Assembly: GCF_005503535.1 (NCBI RefSeq)
Contig: NZ_SCNN01000009.1
Location: 124,001 to 188,000 of the forward strand
Length of the DNA stretch: 64,000 nt
Direction of reading: 5' to 3'
DNA from: Mesorhizobium comanense
GTDB lineage: Bacteria; Pseudomonadota; Alphaproteobacteria; Rhizobiales; Rhizobiaceae
The position numbers and the translations under genes are program-made. Shown in pieces: positions 1 to 7,264 of the stretch (its first letter is position 1; each line of letters begins with the position of its first letter). The notes under the pieces were generated by a model. That model saw only the letters and a program-made list of their open reading frames with translations. It made no database searches and had not been told where the DNA came from.

Positions 1-82
1 TTGAAGAAACTTTCCGGACGGCCGGGCGAGATATAGGACGATTCCGGCGCCCTGGGAAACGGACCCTCCGGGATGGGAGGGA

Positions 83-382
83 TCAGTTCTGCGGAACGAC
101 GATTTCGGAACGGCGCGGACGCTGTCCGTCCTTGCCCGGAACCAGGACGACGATCACGCAGACCGCCTGGCCACCACGCGTCGACTGCGAGGCCTTGGCC
201 AGCGTTCCACCATTCTGTTCAGCCACCTGTTGGCCGATCGCGTAGCAGTCGGACGCCGCCAGCACGATCGGACTGTCCTGGTCGGGCGCGATGACCGGCA
301 TCGCCATGGCCTGCGACGCAACCAGCCCGGCGACACAGAGCGCCAGGGTCGCGGTTCGGAAGTGGGAGCGAAGCGTTTTCAT
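83..382 (-). CDS. small exported protein, unknown function
   Basis: A 99-residue protein. The start is set at the ATG of MKTLRSHF, which is followed by a typical Sec signal peptide (hydrophobic core ALCVAGLVASQAMA, likely cleavage after AMA). The frame stays open upstream to 496, but that extension lacks a leader-like sequence. The mature part has two cysteines (DCYAIG and AVCVIV) that could pair in the periplasm, and a GGTLAKA stretch resembling small PepSY-like periplasmic proteins of rhizobia. The C-terminus is basic, then polar. It stands alone, with a short GC hairpin (64-81) just past its stop. The export call is solid; the PepSY resemblance is only an impression. Confidence 0.7.
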   Translation of the reverse strand: MKTLRSHFRTATLALCVAGLVASQAMAMPVIAPDQDSPIVLAASDCYAIGQQVAEQNGGTLAKASQSTRGGQAVCVIVVLVPGKDGQRPRRSEIVVPQN

Positions 383-552
383 GGTCGGTGTTGTAACGCG
401 TCGGTGCTGAACGTGAAATGAACGGTGATCGATGCGAAAACCATGTCCGCTAACCCCTGGAACCCGAGACGGCAGATCGTGATTTCGCCACCCCAATCGG
501 CGAAACCTGTCGGGACCAGTCTAGACTCCGTTGCGGTCACATTGAAAGCGCT

Positions 553-963
553 TCAGGCGTTTTCCCGCGTCAACGCGCGAAAGCGCAGCAGCCCATGATG
601 CACGAGAAGTTCCTCGTCATAACGGGCCTCGGAGAATTCGAGCGACAGCCGGGTCTGGCCGCGTGGGCCTATCACCAGCACCGCGCCGGCAAGGCGCGCG
701 TCGATGGCGTCCATGATGGCCCGCGTTTCGGCTTCGCCATTCGCCTTCGACCAGATGTGGAAGGTGATCAGCTGGTCGTCATTGTCCTCGGCGCCGGAAT
801 CCCAGTCGAAGCCGCTGGTCTGGCCGCAAGTCACGTAAGGGAATGCGGCATTGTCGGTCGCGCGCTCAAGCAAGCCGGCGCCACCCAGCAACGCCGACAG
901 CGATGCATCGCTTTTCAGCCTGAGGAACAGAGCCTGCTGCAAATCACCGGCCGCGGTCATCGT
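553..963 (-). CDS. DUF3168 family protein (phage/GTA tail-completion type)
   Basis: A 136-residue protein. The start is the ATG of MTAAGDLQ, preceded by a good GGGGAG ribosome site about 7 nt upstream, rather than the in-frame ATG six codons earlier. The order LQQALFLRLKSD, then FPYVTCG, then ITFHIWS and the C-terminal HHGLLRFRAL is that of DUF3168, a tail-completion or head-tail joining protein of phages and of the rhodobacterial-type gene transfer agent. No other capsid, tail or terminase gene lies beside it, so it is an orphan here. The family call is confident; the role in this genome is unknown. Confidence 0.8.
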   Translation of the reverse strand, partial: TMTAAGDLQQALFLRLKSDASLSALLGGAGLLERATDNAAFPYVTCGQTSGFDWDSGAEDNDDQLITFHIWSKANGEAETRAIMDAIDARLAGAVLVIGPRGQTRLSLEFSEARYDEELLVHHGLLRFRALTRENA

Positions 964-1153
964 TTCTCCCCGTTGCGCCACCGACCATCACTTGTCATAA
1001 GCTCGGGCGCGCTCTAGACGCCATATATAGCCATTTGTCGCCTGGACACGATGACGATTTGTCTCGGCGATCATGAATGCCGACCATCTCGAAAATACGA
1101 CCTTGCCGGCGAGGCTGTCAGCAAGGTGTGTTCCCAGATTTCCGGAGCTGAGC

Positions 1154-1942
1154 ATGCTCGATCCAGAAAAGACCCGGACCGCATCTCGTCTGCTGGTGGA
1201 GCATTGGGACAAGGGCACGCATCTCAGCGCCATACCGCAGGATTTGCGGCCAAAAACGCGCGCCGAAGGCTATGCCATCCAGTCGCATGTCATGGATCGT
1301 TCGCGGGCTCCGCTTTTCGGCTGGAAGATCGCCGCGACCAGCCTGGCCGGACAAAGACATATCAACGTCGACGGTCCGATGGCCGGGCGCCTGCTGGCCG
1401 AGAAGGCGGTCGAGGTCGGCGGCAGCGTTTCGCTGGCGACCAGCAAGATGCGCGTCGCCGAGATCGAATTCGCGTTCCGTTTCGGCCGCCAGCTCCCGCC
1501 GCGCCCTGCGCCCTATGAAATCGCCGAGGTGATGGCCGCCGTGGCAAGCTTGCACCCGGCAATCGAGGTACCGGACTCCCGCTACGACGATTTCTGCGCT
1601 GTCGGGGCAGCGCAGCTCATCGCCGACAATGCCTGCGCCAATCTCTTCGTCATCGGCGAGGCCGTGGAAGACGAATGGCGCGACGTGAACCTGGCGGAGC
1701 ATCCGGTGACCGGTGTCGTTTCGGGAAAGTCGCGGCACAACGGCACGGGCGCGGCCGTGCTGGGCGACCCTCGTATAGCGCTGACATGGATCATCAATGA
1801 ACTGTCCGGCCTCGGCATAGCGGCCGAGCCGGGCCAGGTGGTGATAACCGGCACCTGCGTGACGCCGATAGCGGTCAAGGCCGGCGACGAAGTCGTCGGT
1901 GATTTGGGCAGGTTTGGCCGTGTCTCGGTGCGGTTTGTCTAA
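1154..1942 (+). CDS. MhpD-like 2-keto-4-pentenoate hydratase family protein
   Basis: A 262-residue member of the FAH fold, close in length to MhpD. The start is the ATG of MLDPEKTR, with GGAG just upstream; an in-frame ATG at 1073 gives an unlikely N-terminal extension. Landmarks are GWKIAAT (Lys58), the metal-binding AEIEF (Glu103 and Glu105) and HPAIEVPDSR (Glu138), matching the acidic metal site of MhpD-type hydratases that add water to 2-oxo-4-enoic acids in catabolic pathways. It is convergent with the ABC permease gene, the two stops overlapping in a shared CTAA. The substrate is not predictable. The gene may belong functionally to the adjoining ABC/AbgB block. Confidence 0.85.
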   Translation: MLDPEKTRTASRLLVEHWDKGTHLSAIPQDLRPKTRAEGYAIQSHVMDRSRAPLFGWKIAATSLAGQRHINVDGPMAGRLLAEKAVEVGGSVSLATSKMRVAEIEFAFRFGRQLPPRPAPYEIAEVMAAVASLHPAIEVPDSRYDDFCAVGAAQLIADNACANLFVIGEAVEDEWRDVNLAEHPVTGVVSGKSRHNGTGAAVLGDPRIALTWIINELSGLGIAAEPGQVVITGTCVTPIAVKAGDEVVGDLGRFGRVSVRFV

Positions 1943-2745
1943 CCTCCCGCGCGCAGCCTGACCACGGCGCTGCGCACCGCCAGAACCAGCACGGTGATGA
2001 TGATCAGGATGACCGAGAGGGCCGCGATCGCCGGGTCGATATTGTCGCGCAGCCCCATCCACATCAGGCGCGGCAGCGTGATGGCGTTGACCGAAGTGAT
2101 GAACAGCGTGACGCCGATCTCCTCCCAGGACAATACAAAGGAGAGCAGCGCCGCGGTGACGATGCCGAACTTGATGTTCGGCATGATGACACGCGTTGCA
2201 CGCTCCCACACGCTGGCGCCGAGGCCCCGCGCGGCAAGGTCGATGCGCCGGTCGAGCTGGCTGAGCGAGACCAGGATCAGCACGGTCGCAAAGGGCACCG
2301 TCATGACCGAATGCGCCATGGCGACGCCGAGCCAGGTGTCATAGCCGAAGAAGGAGCTGACGCCGGAGAGCGAGGTGAGCAGGAAATAGAGCGTCACCGC
2401 CGAAACCACGGGTGGCACCACCATCGGCAGCAGCACGAAACCCACGAGCATGGCGGTGAAACGGGGCTGGAACATCCACACACCGAGGCTGAAGCAGAGC
2501 GCCAGCATGGTCGAAATCGCGCTGGAGACGATGCCGATCCGGATCGAAAGCAGGATCGACTGCAGCCAGCGCGGATCCTCGACCAGCGACCGGTAGTGAC
2601 GCAGGGACAGTTCGCCCGTCGGCATCGCCAGCATGCGGCTCGGCGTCAGCGATACCGGGATGACCGCGAGCAGCGGCATAAGCAGGAACAGCGCCACCAG
2701 CACGGCGAGAATGAGCGAAACGGGTCCGGGGCGATAGGTCGGCAT
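1939..2745 (-). CDS. ABC transporter permease, PotC-like
   Basis: A 268-residue inner-membrane permease with about six hydrophobic segments. The EAA-type cytoplasmic loop (DLAARGLGASVWERATRVIMPN) is present around residues 165-185 and docks the ATPase. It resembles the second permease (PotC/YdcV type) of spermidine/putrescine-class importers. It is last in the operon ATPase - binding protein - PotB-like - PotC-like, with 4 bp separating it from the preceding permease. Its stop overlaps that of the convergent hydratase. The polyamine-class assignment is by family; the true ligand is unknown. Confidence 0.88.
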   Translation of the reverse strand: MPTYRPGPVSLILAVLVALFLLMPLLAVIPVSLTPSRMLAMPTGELSLRHYRSLVEDPRWLQSILLSIRIGIVSSAISTMLALCFSLGVWMFQPRFTAMLVGFVLLPMVVPPVVSAVTLYFLLTSLSGVSSFFGYDTWLGVAMAHSVMTVPFATVLILVSLSQLDRRIDLAARGLGASVWERATRVIMPNIKFGIVTAALLSFVLSWEEIGVTLFITSVNAITLPRLMWMGLRDNIDPAIAALSVILIIITVLVLAVRSAVVRLRAGG

Positions 2746-2749
2746 CGCG

Positions 2750-3583
2750 CTACACCAGTTGCTTGGGTTTGACGTAGCGGAAAAGCAGCGCCATCAGCGC
2801 GCCGACGAACAACACCAGTACGACGCTGATCGCGGCTCCCAGCCCCCAGTCCGGGCTCTGGAAGATCCTGAGGTAGATCAGTTCGGCGATCATCACGGAG
2901 CGGCCGCCGCCGAGGATCGCCGGCGTGACGAAGAAACCGAGCGAAAAGACGAAGACGATCAGCGCCGAGCCGATGATGCCGGAGCGCGTCATCGGCACGA
3001 ACACCGTCCAGAACGTGCGCATGCGGCTGGAGCCGAGACCGCGCGCCGCGAGCAGCACGCGCTCGTCCAGGCTGCGCATGGCCGACGCCAGCGGAAAGAC
3101 CGCGAAAGGGATCAGGAAATGCGTCATGCCGATAACGACGCCAAGCTCGTTGCGCACCAGCGTCAGCGGCTCGGAAATAAATCCGATCGACTGCAGCCAG
3201 GTGTTGATCAGGCCGCGGTTCGACAGAAGCGCCACCCAGCCGAACGCCCGCGTCAGCACCGAAATCCAGAACGGAACAAGGATGCAGAACTCGGCGATGA
3301 GGCGCTGCGCCGGAGTGCCGCGAACCCAGACCACGGTGATGGCATAGGCGGCGGCGACGGAAACGACGGTGACGATCGCGGCAATGCGCAGCGTGCGGAT
3401 GAACACCGACTGGACCAGGTCGTCGGTCAGCAATGCCTCGTACTGGCCGAGCCCCGGCGTGGGCAGGGTAAAGCTCCACTTCACCACGCCGAGAAACGGC
3501 CAGGCATAGGCCAAAACGAGAAACAGGAGCAGCGGCGCCATCAACAGCGCCGCGCCCATCCTGTCGGAGAGAACACCTCTCAT
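2750..3583 (-). CDS. ABC transporter permease, PotB-like
   Basis: A 277-residue permease. An N-terminal membrane segment (LLMAPLLLFLVLAYAWPF) is followed by a periplasmic loop and five more hydrophobic stretches, with the ATPase-docking loop near LLAARGLGSSRMRTFW. It belongs to the PotB/YdcU-like half of polyamine-type importers. It lies 21 bp downstream of the binding-protein gene and 4 bp upstream of the partner permease, so the four genes are very likely co-transcribed. Confidence 0.88.
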   Translation of the reverse strand: MRGVLSDRMGAALLMAPLLLFLVLAYAWPFLGVVKWSFTLPTPGLGQYEALLTDDLVQSVFIRTLRIAAIVTVVSVAAAYAITVVWVRGTPAQRLIAEFCILVPFWISVLTRAFGWVALLSNRGLINTWLQSIGFISEPLTLVRNELGVVIGMTHFLIPFAVFPLASAMRSLDERVLLAARGLGSSRMRTFWTVFVPMTRSGIIGSALIVFVFSLGFFVTPAILGGGRSVMIAELIYLRIFQSPDWGLGAAISVVLVLFVGALMALLFRYVKPKQLV

Positions 3584-3604
3584 GTCAGCTCAACACCGCC
3601 GCGG

Positions 3605-4717
3605 TCAGGCGGAGATGATCTTGGTGTATTCGTCCAGCGCCGCCCCGTAGTTCTTGGCGTACCAGTCCATGTCGAGCGGAATCTGCTTCGACATGTTGGC
3701 CGGATCGACGGGGTTGATGCGCTTCTTGTCGGCGGGGATGAGCGCATCGGCAGCCGGATTGGCCGGGCCTTGGCCGAGCTTGTCGAACATGACGAGCTGC
3801 TTTTCCGGATCCTGTGCGCTGGCGATGAACTTCATCGCCGCGTCCTTGCCGCCGGGATTGTTCTTGAGCACGGCGAGCGCGCCGGGCGAGATCAGGCCCT
3901 GATCCCAGATGAACTTGATCTTGCCGCCGGAATCCTGCTCGATGAGCGACGCGCGGGTCGACCAGACGATAGCCATCGAGGCTTCGCCGTTGAGCAGCAC
4001 GCTCTGGCTTTCGGCGCCGCCGCCCCAGTAGGCGACGACGTTCTCCTTGAAGGCTGCGATCTTGTCATGCGCGCGCTTGAGGTCGAGCGGATAGAGCGAA
4101 GCCGGCGCGATGCCGTCGGCCAAAAGCGCCGCTTCCCAGCTCGACACGCCCCATTTGTAGAGCGAGCGCTTGCCGGGGAATTTCTTGACGTCGAAGAAAT
4201 CCGCCATGCCGGTCGGGGCATTGCTGCCGTATTTCTCGGAATCGTAGGCGATGACATAGGAGAAGAAATAGGTCGAGGCGGCATAGTCCCAGCCGAAGCC
4301 CGGCCGCATCTTCTTCTTGTCGACGATATTGTAGTCAATCGGCTCGAGCATGCCCTGCGCGCCGAGCGTGATGGCCGAGAACGGATCGACGTCGACCAGG
4401 TCCCAGGTCGGCGCACCGCTCTTGAACTGGGCCGCGATCGCGCCTTCGGTCGGGCCGGAGCCATCCATCTTGACGGTAATGCCGGTGTCCTTGGTGAAGG
4501 CCTGGCCATAGGCGGCATCGTAGGCCGTGATGGCGTCGCCGCCCCAGTTGACCAACACAAGTTCCTTTGCTTCGGCGAAGGACTTGGTCGAGCGCAACAA
4601 CATCGGCGTGCCGGCGAGCACGAAGGCGGCAAGCTGCGTGAATTGGCGACGCGAAATCTCGCCGCGCCTTGTCCTCGCGGACAGCGTTTCAATGGCCTGT
4701 TTCTTGGTGTCGTTCAT
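3605..4717 (-). CDS. ABC transporter substrate-binding protein, PotD-like
   Basis: A 370-residue periplasmic binding protein with a Tat-type leader: SRRQFT at residues 22-27, then a hydrophobic core ending near SFAEA. The mature part begins ELVLVNWGGD and continues with the two-lobed extracellular solute-binding fold of the spermidine/putrescine (PotD, YdcS) class. The repeated aromatic and acidic residues expected of a cation-binding cleft (FGWDYAAS, VDVDPFS) are visible. The Tat leader is common for this class in rhizobia. It is second in the importer operon, 67 bp after the ATPase gene. The ligand could be a polyamine or another cationic or guanidino compound. Confidence 0.88.
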   Translation of the reverse strand: MNDTKKQAIETLSARTRRGEISRRQFTQLAAFVLAGTPMLLRSTKSFAEAKELVLVNWGGDAITAYDAAYGQAFTKDTGITVKMDGSGPTEGAIAAQFKSGAPTWDLVDVDPFSAITLGAQGMLEPIDYNIVDKKKMRPGFGWDYAASTYFFSYVIAYDSEKYGSNAPTGMADFFDVKKFPGKRSLYKWGVSSWEAALLADGIAPASLYPLDLKRAHDKIAAFKENVVAYWGGGAESQSVLLNGEASMAIVWSTRASLIEQDSGGKIKFIWDQGLISPGALAVLKNNPGGKDAAMKFIASAQDPEKQLVMFDKLGQGPANPAADALIPADKKRINPVDPANMSKQIPLDMDWYAKNYGAALDEYTKIISA

Positions 4718-4784
4718 GTCAGTTCCCCTTGTTTTCGTTGATTGAATCCGGAATCCGGTGCGGCGGATCAGGCCGCGCCAGCGT

Positions 4785-5879
4785 TCATTGTCCTCCGTCC
4801 GGCAGGAGGAAGCCTTTTTCGGCCGGCCAGGTCAGCCAGACGGAATTGCCTTTGCTCAGCGCCGCTGCGGCAACCTCGTTCGGCACCGAGACGGTTACCT
4901 TGGCGCCCTGGCGCGTCGTCAGGTCGAGCTTGGTCGCAGCACCCAGGTAGGTTGAGGCGATCGCCGTCGCGGCGATGCCGTTCTCGCCCACAGCCGCCTC
5001 ACGCGCGATCGACATGTGTTCGGGCCGGATCGCCAGTATGGCGTCACCACGGACTTTCTCGGCCTTGCAGTGCATGTTGACCGCGCGGTCCTCGCAGAGG
5101 CCGGTCGCGCCATTGCCGGCAGGCTGGACCCCCTTCAACGGCAGCATGTTGATCTCGCCCAGGAACTCGGCGACGAAGCGGTTGTCCGGCCGGTCGTACA
5201 CCTCGTCCGGCGCGCCGACCTGCAGCAGTTTGCCATGGTTGAAGATGGCGACACGCGACGACAACGCCAGCGCCTCGCTCTGGTCGTGGGTGACGAACAC
5301 GAAAGTTGTGCCGGTTTCCTGGTGCAGCCGCTTCATCTCGGCCTGCATCTGGCCGCGCAGGCTCTTGTCCAGCGCCGAGAAAGGCTCATCGAGCAGGAGC
5401 ACGCCCGGCTCGAACACCAGTGCGCGGGCGAGCGCCACGCGCTGCTGCTGTCCGCCGGAAAGCTGCGAGGGCAGTTTCTTCTCGTGGCCGACCAAACCGA
5501 CGCGCTCGATCATTTCGCCAACACGGCGCTTGATGTCCGCCGCCGATTTCTTGCGGACCTTGAGCGGGAAAGCGACGTTCTGTTCGACGCTCATATGCGG
5601 AAACAGCGCATAGCCCTGGAACACCATGCCCGCAGCGCGCTGTTCGGCCGGGCGGTCCGTAATGTCGGTGCCGTCGCTGAAAAGCTTGCCCTCGGTCGGC
5701 TGCACGAAGCCGGCGAGGATCATCAGAAAGGTGGTCTTGCCCGAACCAGAGGGGCCGAGCAGCGTCAGGAATTCGCCGCGGCCGATGTCAAGCGTCAGGT
5801 TATCCAGCGCACGGAACGAGCCGAAGCTCTTACCGATCCCGATTGCCTTGATCTCTGCGGCCCGGCCGGGTTGCTGCAT
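4785..5879 (-). CDS. ABC transporter ATP-binding protein, PotA-like
   Basis: A 364-residue ATPase. Walker A is GPSGSGKTT (42-50), the signature LSGGQQQR (140-147), Walker B LLLDEP (161-166) and the switch His198 in VTHD. A C-terminal TOBE-type regulatory domain follows from about residue 245. It is the first gene of the importer operon, so the promoter should lie in 5880-6060. The family is PotA/UgpC-like; the specificity is set by the downstream binding protein. Confidence 0.92.
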   Translation of the reverse strand: MQQPGRAAEIKAIGIGKSFGSFRALDNLTLDIGRGEFLTLLGPSGSGKTTFLMILAGFVQPTEGKLFSDGTDITDRPAEQRAAGMVFQGYALFPHMSVEQNVAFPLKVRKKSAADIKRRVGEMIERVGLVGHEKKLPSQLSGGQQQRVALARALVFEPGVLLLDEPFSALDKSLRGQMQAEMKRLHQETGTTFVFVTHDQSEALALSSRVAIFNHGKLLQVGAPDEVYDRPDNRFVAEFLGEINMLPLKGVQPAGNGATGLCEDRAVNMHCKAEKVRGDAILAIRPEHMSIAREAAVGENGIAATAIASTYLGAATKLDLTTRQGAKVTVSVPNEVAAAALSKGNSVWLTWPAEKGFLLPDGGQ

Positions 5880-6062
5880 CCTGCCTCTTCCTCAGTCCAC
5901 TGTGAAATCGTAGGCACGCCGACGGCTCACCGCAACCGAATAGTTTTCGCCTGATCGGCAAATTTGATTCACGGATGAGCAGTGCCGTGGATGCCCGGAG
6001 CGTCTGCTTGCGGTGATGTTTGGCACAATCATCGACGTTCGAGATTGGCGAAAGCAGCCATG

Positions 6063-6220
6063 CCGTCGTCATTCTAGGGCGGAGCAAGGAGCAAAGCGAC
6101 GCGCGCAGACCCTAGAATCCATGCCGTTACTTTTGGGCGCAGCAACAGTGCGGAATTCCGTCAGCCCGCACCTTCGCGAACGTCGCGGCATGGATCCTCG
6201 GGTCAAGCCCGAGGATGACG
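6063..6220. repeat. pair of dispersed rhizobial palindromic repeats
   Basis: Two imperfectly mirrored units. The left one has a perfect 9-bp inverted repeat, ATTCTAGGG (6071-6079) and CCCTAGAAT (6110-6118), with a 30-nt loop. The right one has ATCCTCGGG (6194-6202) and CCCGAGGAT (6208-6216), a tight hairpin with a 5-nt loop. The units face each other, each flanked by a CGGCATGGAT-like or ATCCATGCCG end. Elements of this sequence type recur in many intergenic regions of Mesorhizobium and other alphaproteobacteria. Function unknown; transcript ends or a mobile palindromic element are possible. Confidence 0.6.
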
Positions 6221-6263
6221 ACCGGAGACGTTGTTGGACAGCGCGTCCCCTGTCCTGCCGGAC

Positions 6264-6283
6264 ATCTCCCCAAGTGGGGAGAT
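6264..6283. repeat. short palindrome near the end of the LysR gene
   Basis: ATCTCCCC (6264-6271) and GGGGAGAT (6276-6283) form a perfect 8-bp stem with a 4-nt loop. It sits 18 bp past the LysR stop codon and may act in transcript termination, although there is no T tract. The sequence matches the ATCTCCC-type intergenic palindromes common in rhizobia; a related one lies at 54361-54392. Confidence 0.5.
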
Positions 6284-6301
6284 TAGCCAATCTCGACAGG
6301 C

Positions 6302-7189
6302 CTAAAGCCTGTTCTCCAGCAGCTTGGCCCTCAGCCAGTCGCTGAAAGCGTTGAGCACGGGGTGGCCGGCCTTGGCATGCTCGAAAACCAGGAAATAGGA
6401 CCGGGGCGAAGGCACCGAGGCCTCGAACGGCTTGACCAGCCGGCCCTCGCTCAGCGCCCGGCGGCCCGTCAATTCGTCGCCCATCGCAATTCCCTGCCCC
6501 GCGACCGCGGCCGAGAAGACGAGATTCATGTCTGAAAAGAAGATGCCGCCTTCCGTATCGGGATTCTCCACCTTGGATAGCGCCAGCCAGCGAGCCCAGT
6601 CCTCGGTGTCGCCGAGATGGAGCAGATTGGCCCGCAGCACGTCGGCGGGTTTGGAAAAGCCACCGACCCTGTTGAGCAGCGTCGGACTGCAAAGCGGCGT
6701 GAACGAGACCTCGCAGAGCAGTTCCACCGCGCGGTTCGGCCAATTGCCGACGCCGAAGGCGATGAACGCGTCGGCTTCCGGGTTGCTGACGTCGTCAAGA
6801 CGGCGAGGCGTCAGGATCGAGATCGCCACGTCCGGATACATCTGCTGGAATTCGCCGATATGGGTGCACAGGAACATCGAGGCGAAGCCCGGCGGGCAGG
6901 AGACGGCAAAGGAACCGCCAACGCCGGCGCCATTGTTTTGCGCCACCGCGTCGCCGAGCACGGTCAGCGCCTTCCTGACATCGGCCGCGTAACGCTGGCC
7001 GCGCGGCGTCAGCGCCACTCCCTTGCCGATGCGCTGCAACAGATCGAAGCCGAGATCCCGCTCCAGCAGGCGCAACTGATGGCTCACCGCGCTGCGGGTG
7101 AGGTGCAGTTCGTCGGCGGCGCGCCAGACGCTGCCATGCCTGGCGAAACTGTCGAGGGCGCGGAGCGCCTGTGTCGAAGGAATTCTCAA
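6302..7189 (-). CDS. LysR family transcriptional regulator, GcvA-like
   Basis: A 295-residue LysR protein. The N-terminal winged helix-turn-helix spans residues 1-60 (core VWRAADELHLTRSAVSHQLRLLE), followed by the two-lobed co-inducer domain. The start motif IPSTQALRALDSFARHGS is that of the GcvA-type subgroup. It is transcribed divergently from the AbgB-like gene across a 75-bp gap (7190-7264), the classic arrangement for direct control, so it probably regulates 7265-9830 and perhaps the ABC operon. Confidence 0.92.
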   Translation of the reverse strand: MRIPSTQALRALDSFARHGSVWRAADELHLTRSAVSHQLRLLERDLGFDLLQRIGKGVALTPRGQRYAADVRKALTVLGDAVAQNNGAGVGGSFAVSCPPGFASMFLCTHIGEFQQMYPDVAISILTPRRLDDVSNPEADAFIAFGVGNWPNRAVELLCEVSFTPLCSPTLLNRVGGFSKPADVLRANLLHLGDTEDWARWLALSKVENPDTEGGIFFSDMNLVFSAAVAGQGIAMGDELTGRRALSEGRLVKPFEASVPSPRSYFLVFEHAKAGHPVLNAFSDWLRAKLLENRL

Positions 7190-7264
7190 GAGGTGAACCG
7201 AATTTGCATGAACCGGGAAAACATATCACTTTTTGGCGAGCCGCTTCACTGCTTTCTTTGAAGC

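Larger units (their letters stand above)
5880..6301. other. intergenic region upstream of the ABC operon, with palindromic repeats
   Basis: A 422-bp non-coding stretch between the start of the ATPase gene and the end of the LysR gene. The part nearest the ATPase gene (5880-6060) should hold the operon promoter, but no clear -35/-10 pair was recognised. The rest is taken up by the dispersed palindromic elements listed separately (6063-6220 and 6264-6283). Confidence 0.6.

Noticed and set aside
2759..4741. 660-codon open frame on the plus strand opposite the ABC importer genes
   Set aside because: It is rich in Arg/His/Asp/Glu as expected for the complement of GC-rich coding DNA, has no recognisable domain, and lies over strongly supported minus-strand genes.
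7245..7262. TTCA-N10-TGAA as a LysR operator in the LysR/AbgB gap
   Set aside because: It lies within a few bases of the AbgB-like start codon and overlaps the ribosome site. Too weak to call without a search for co-occurring sites.
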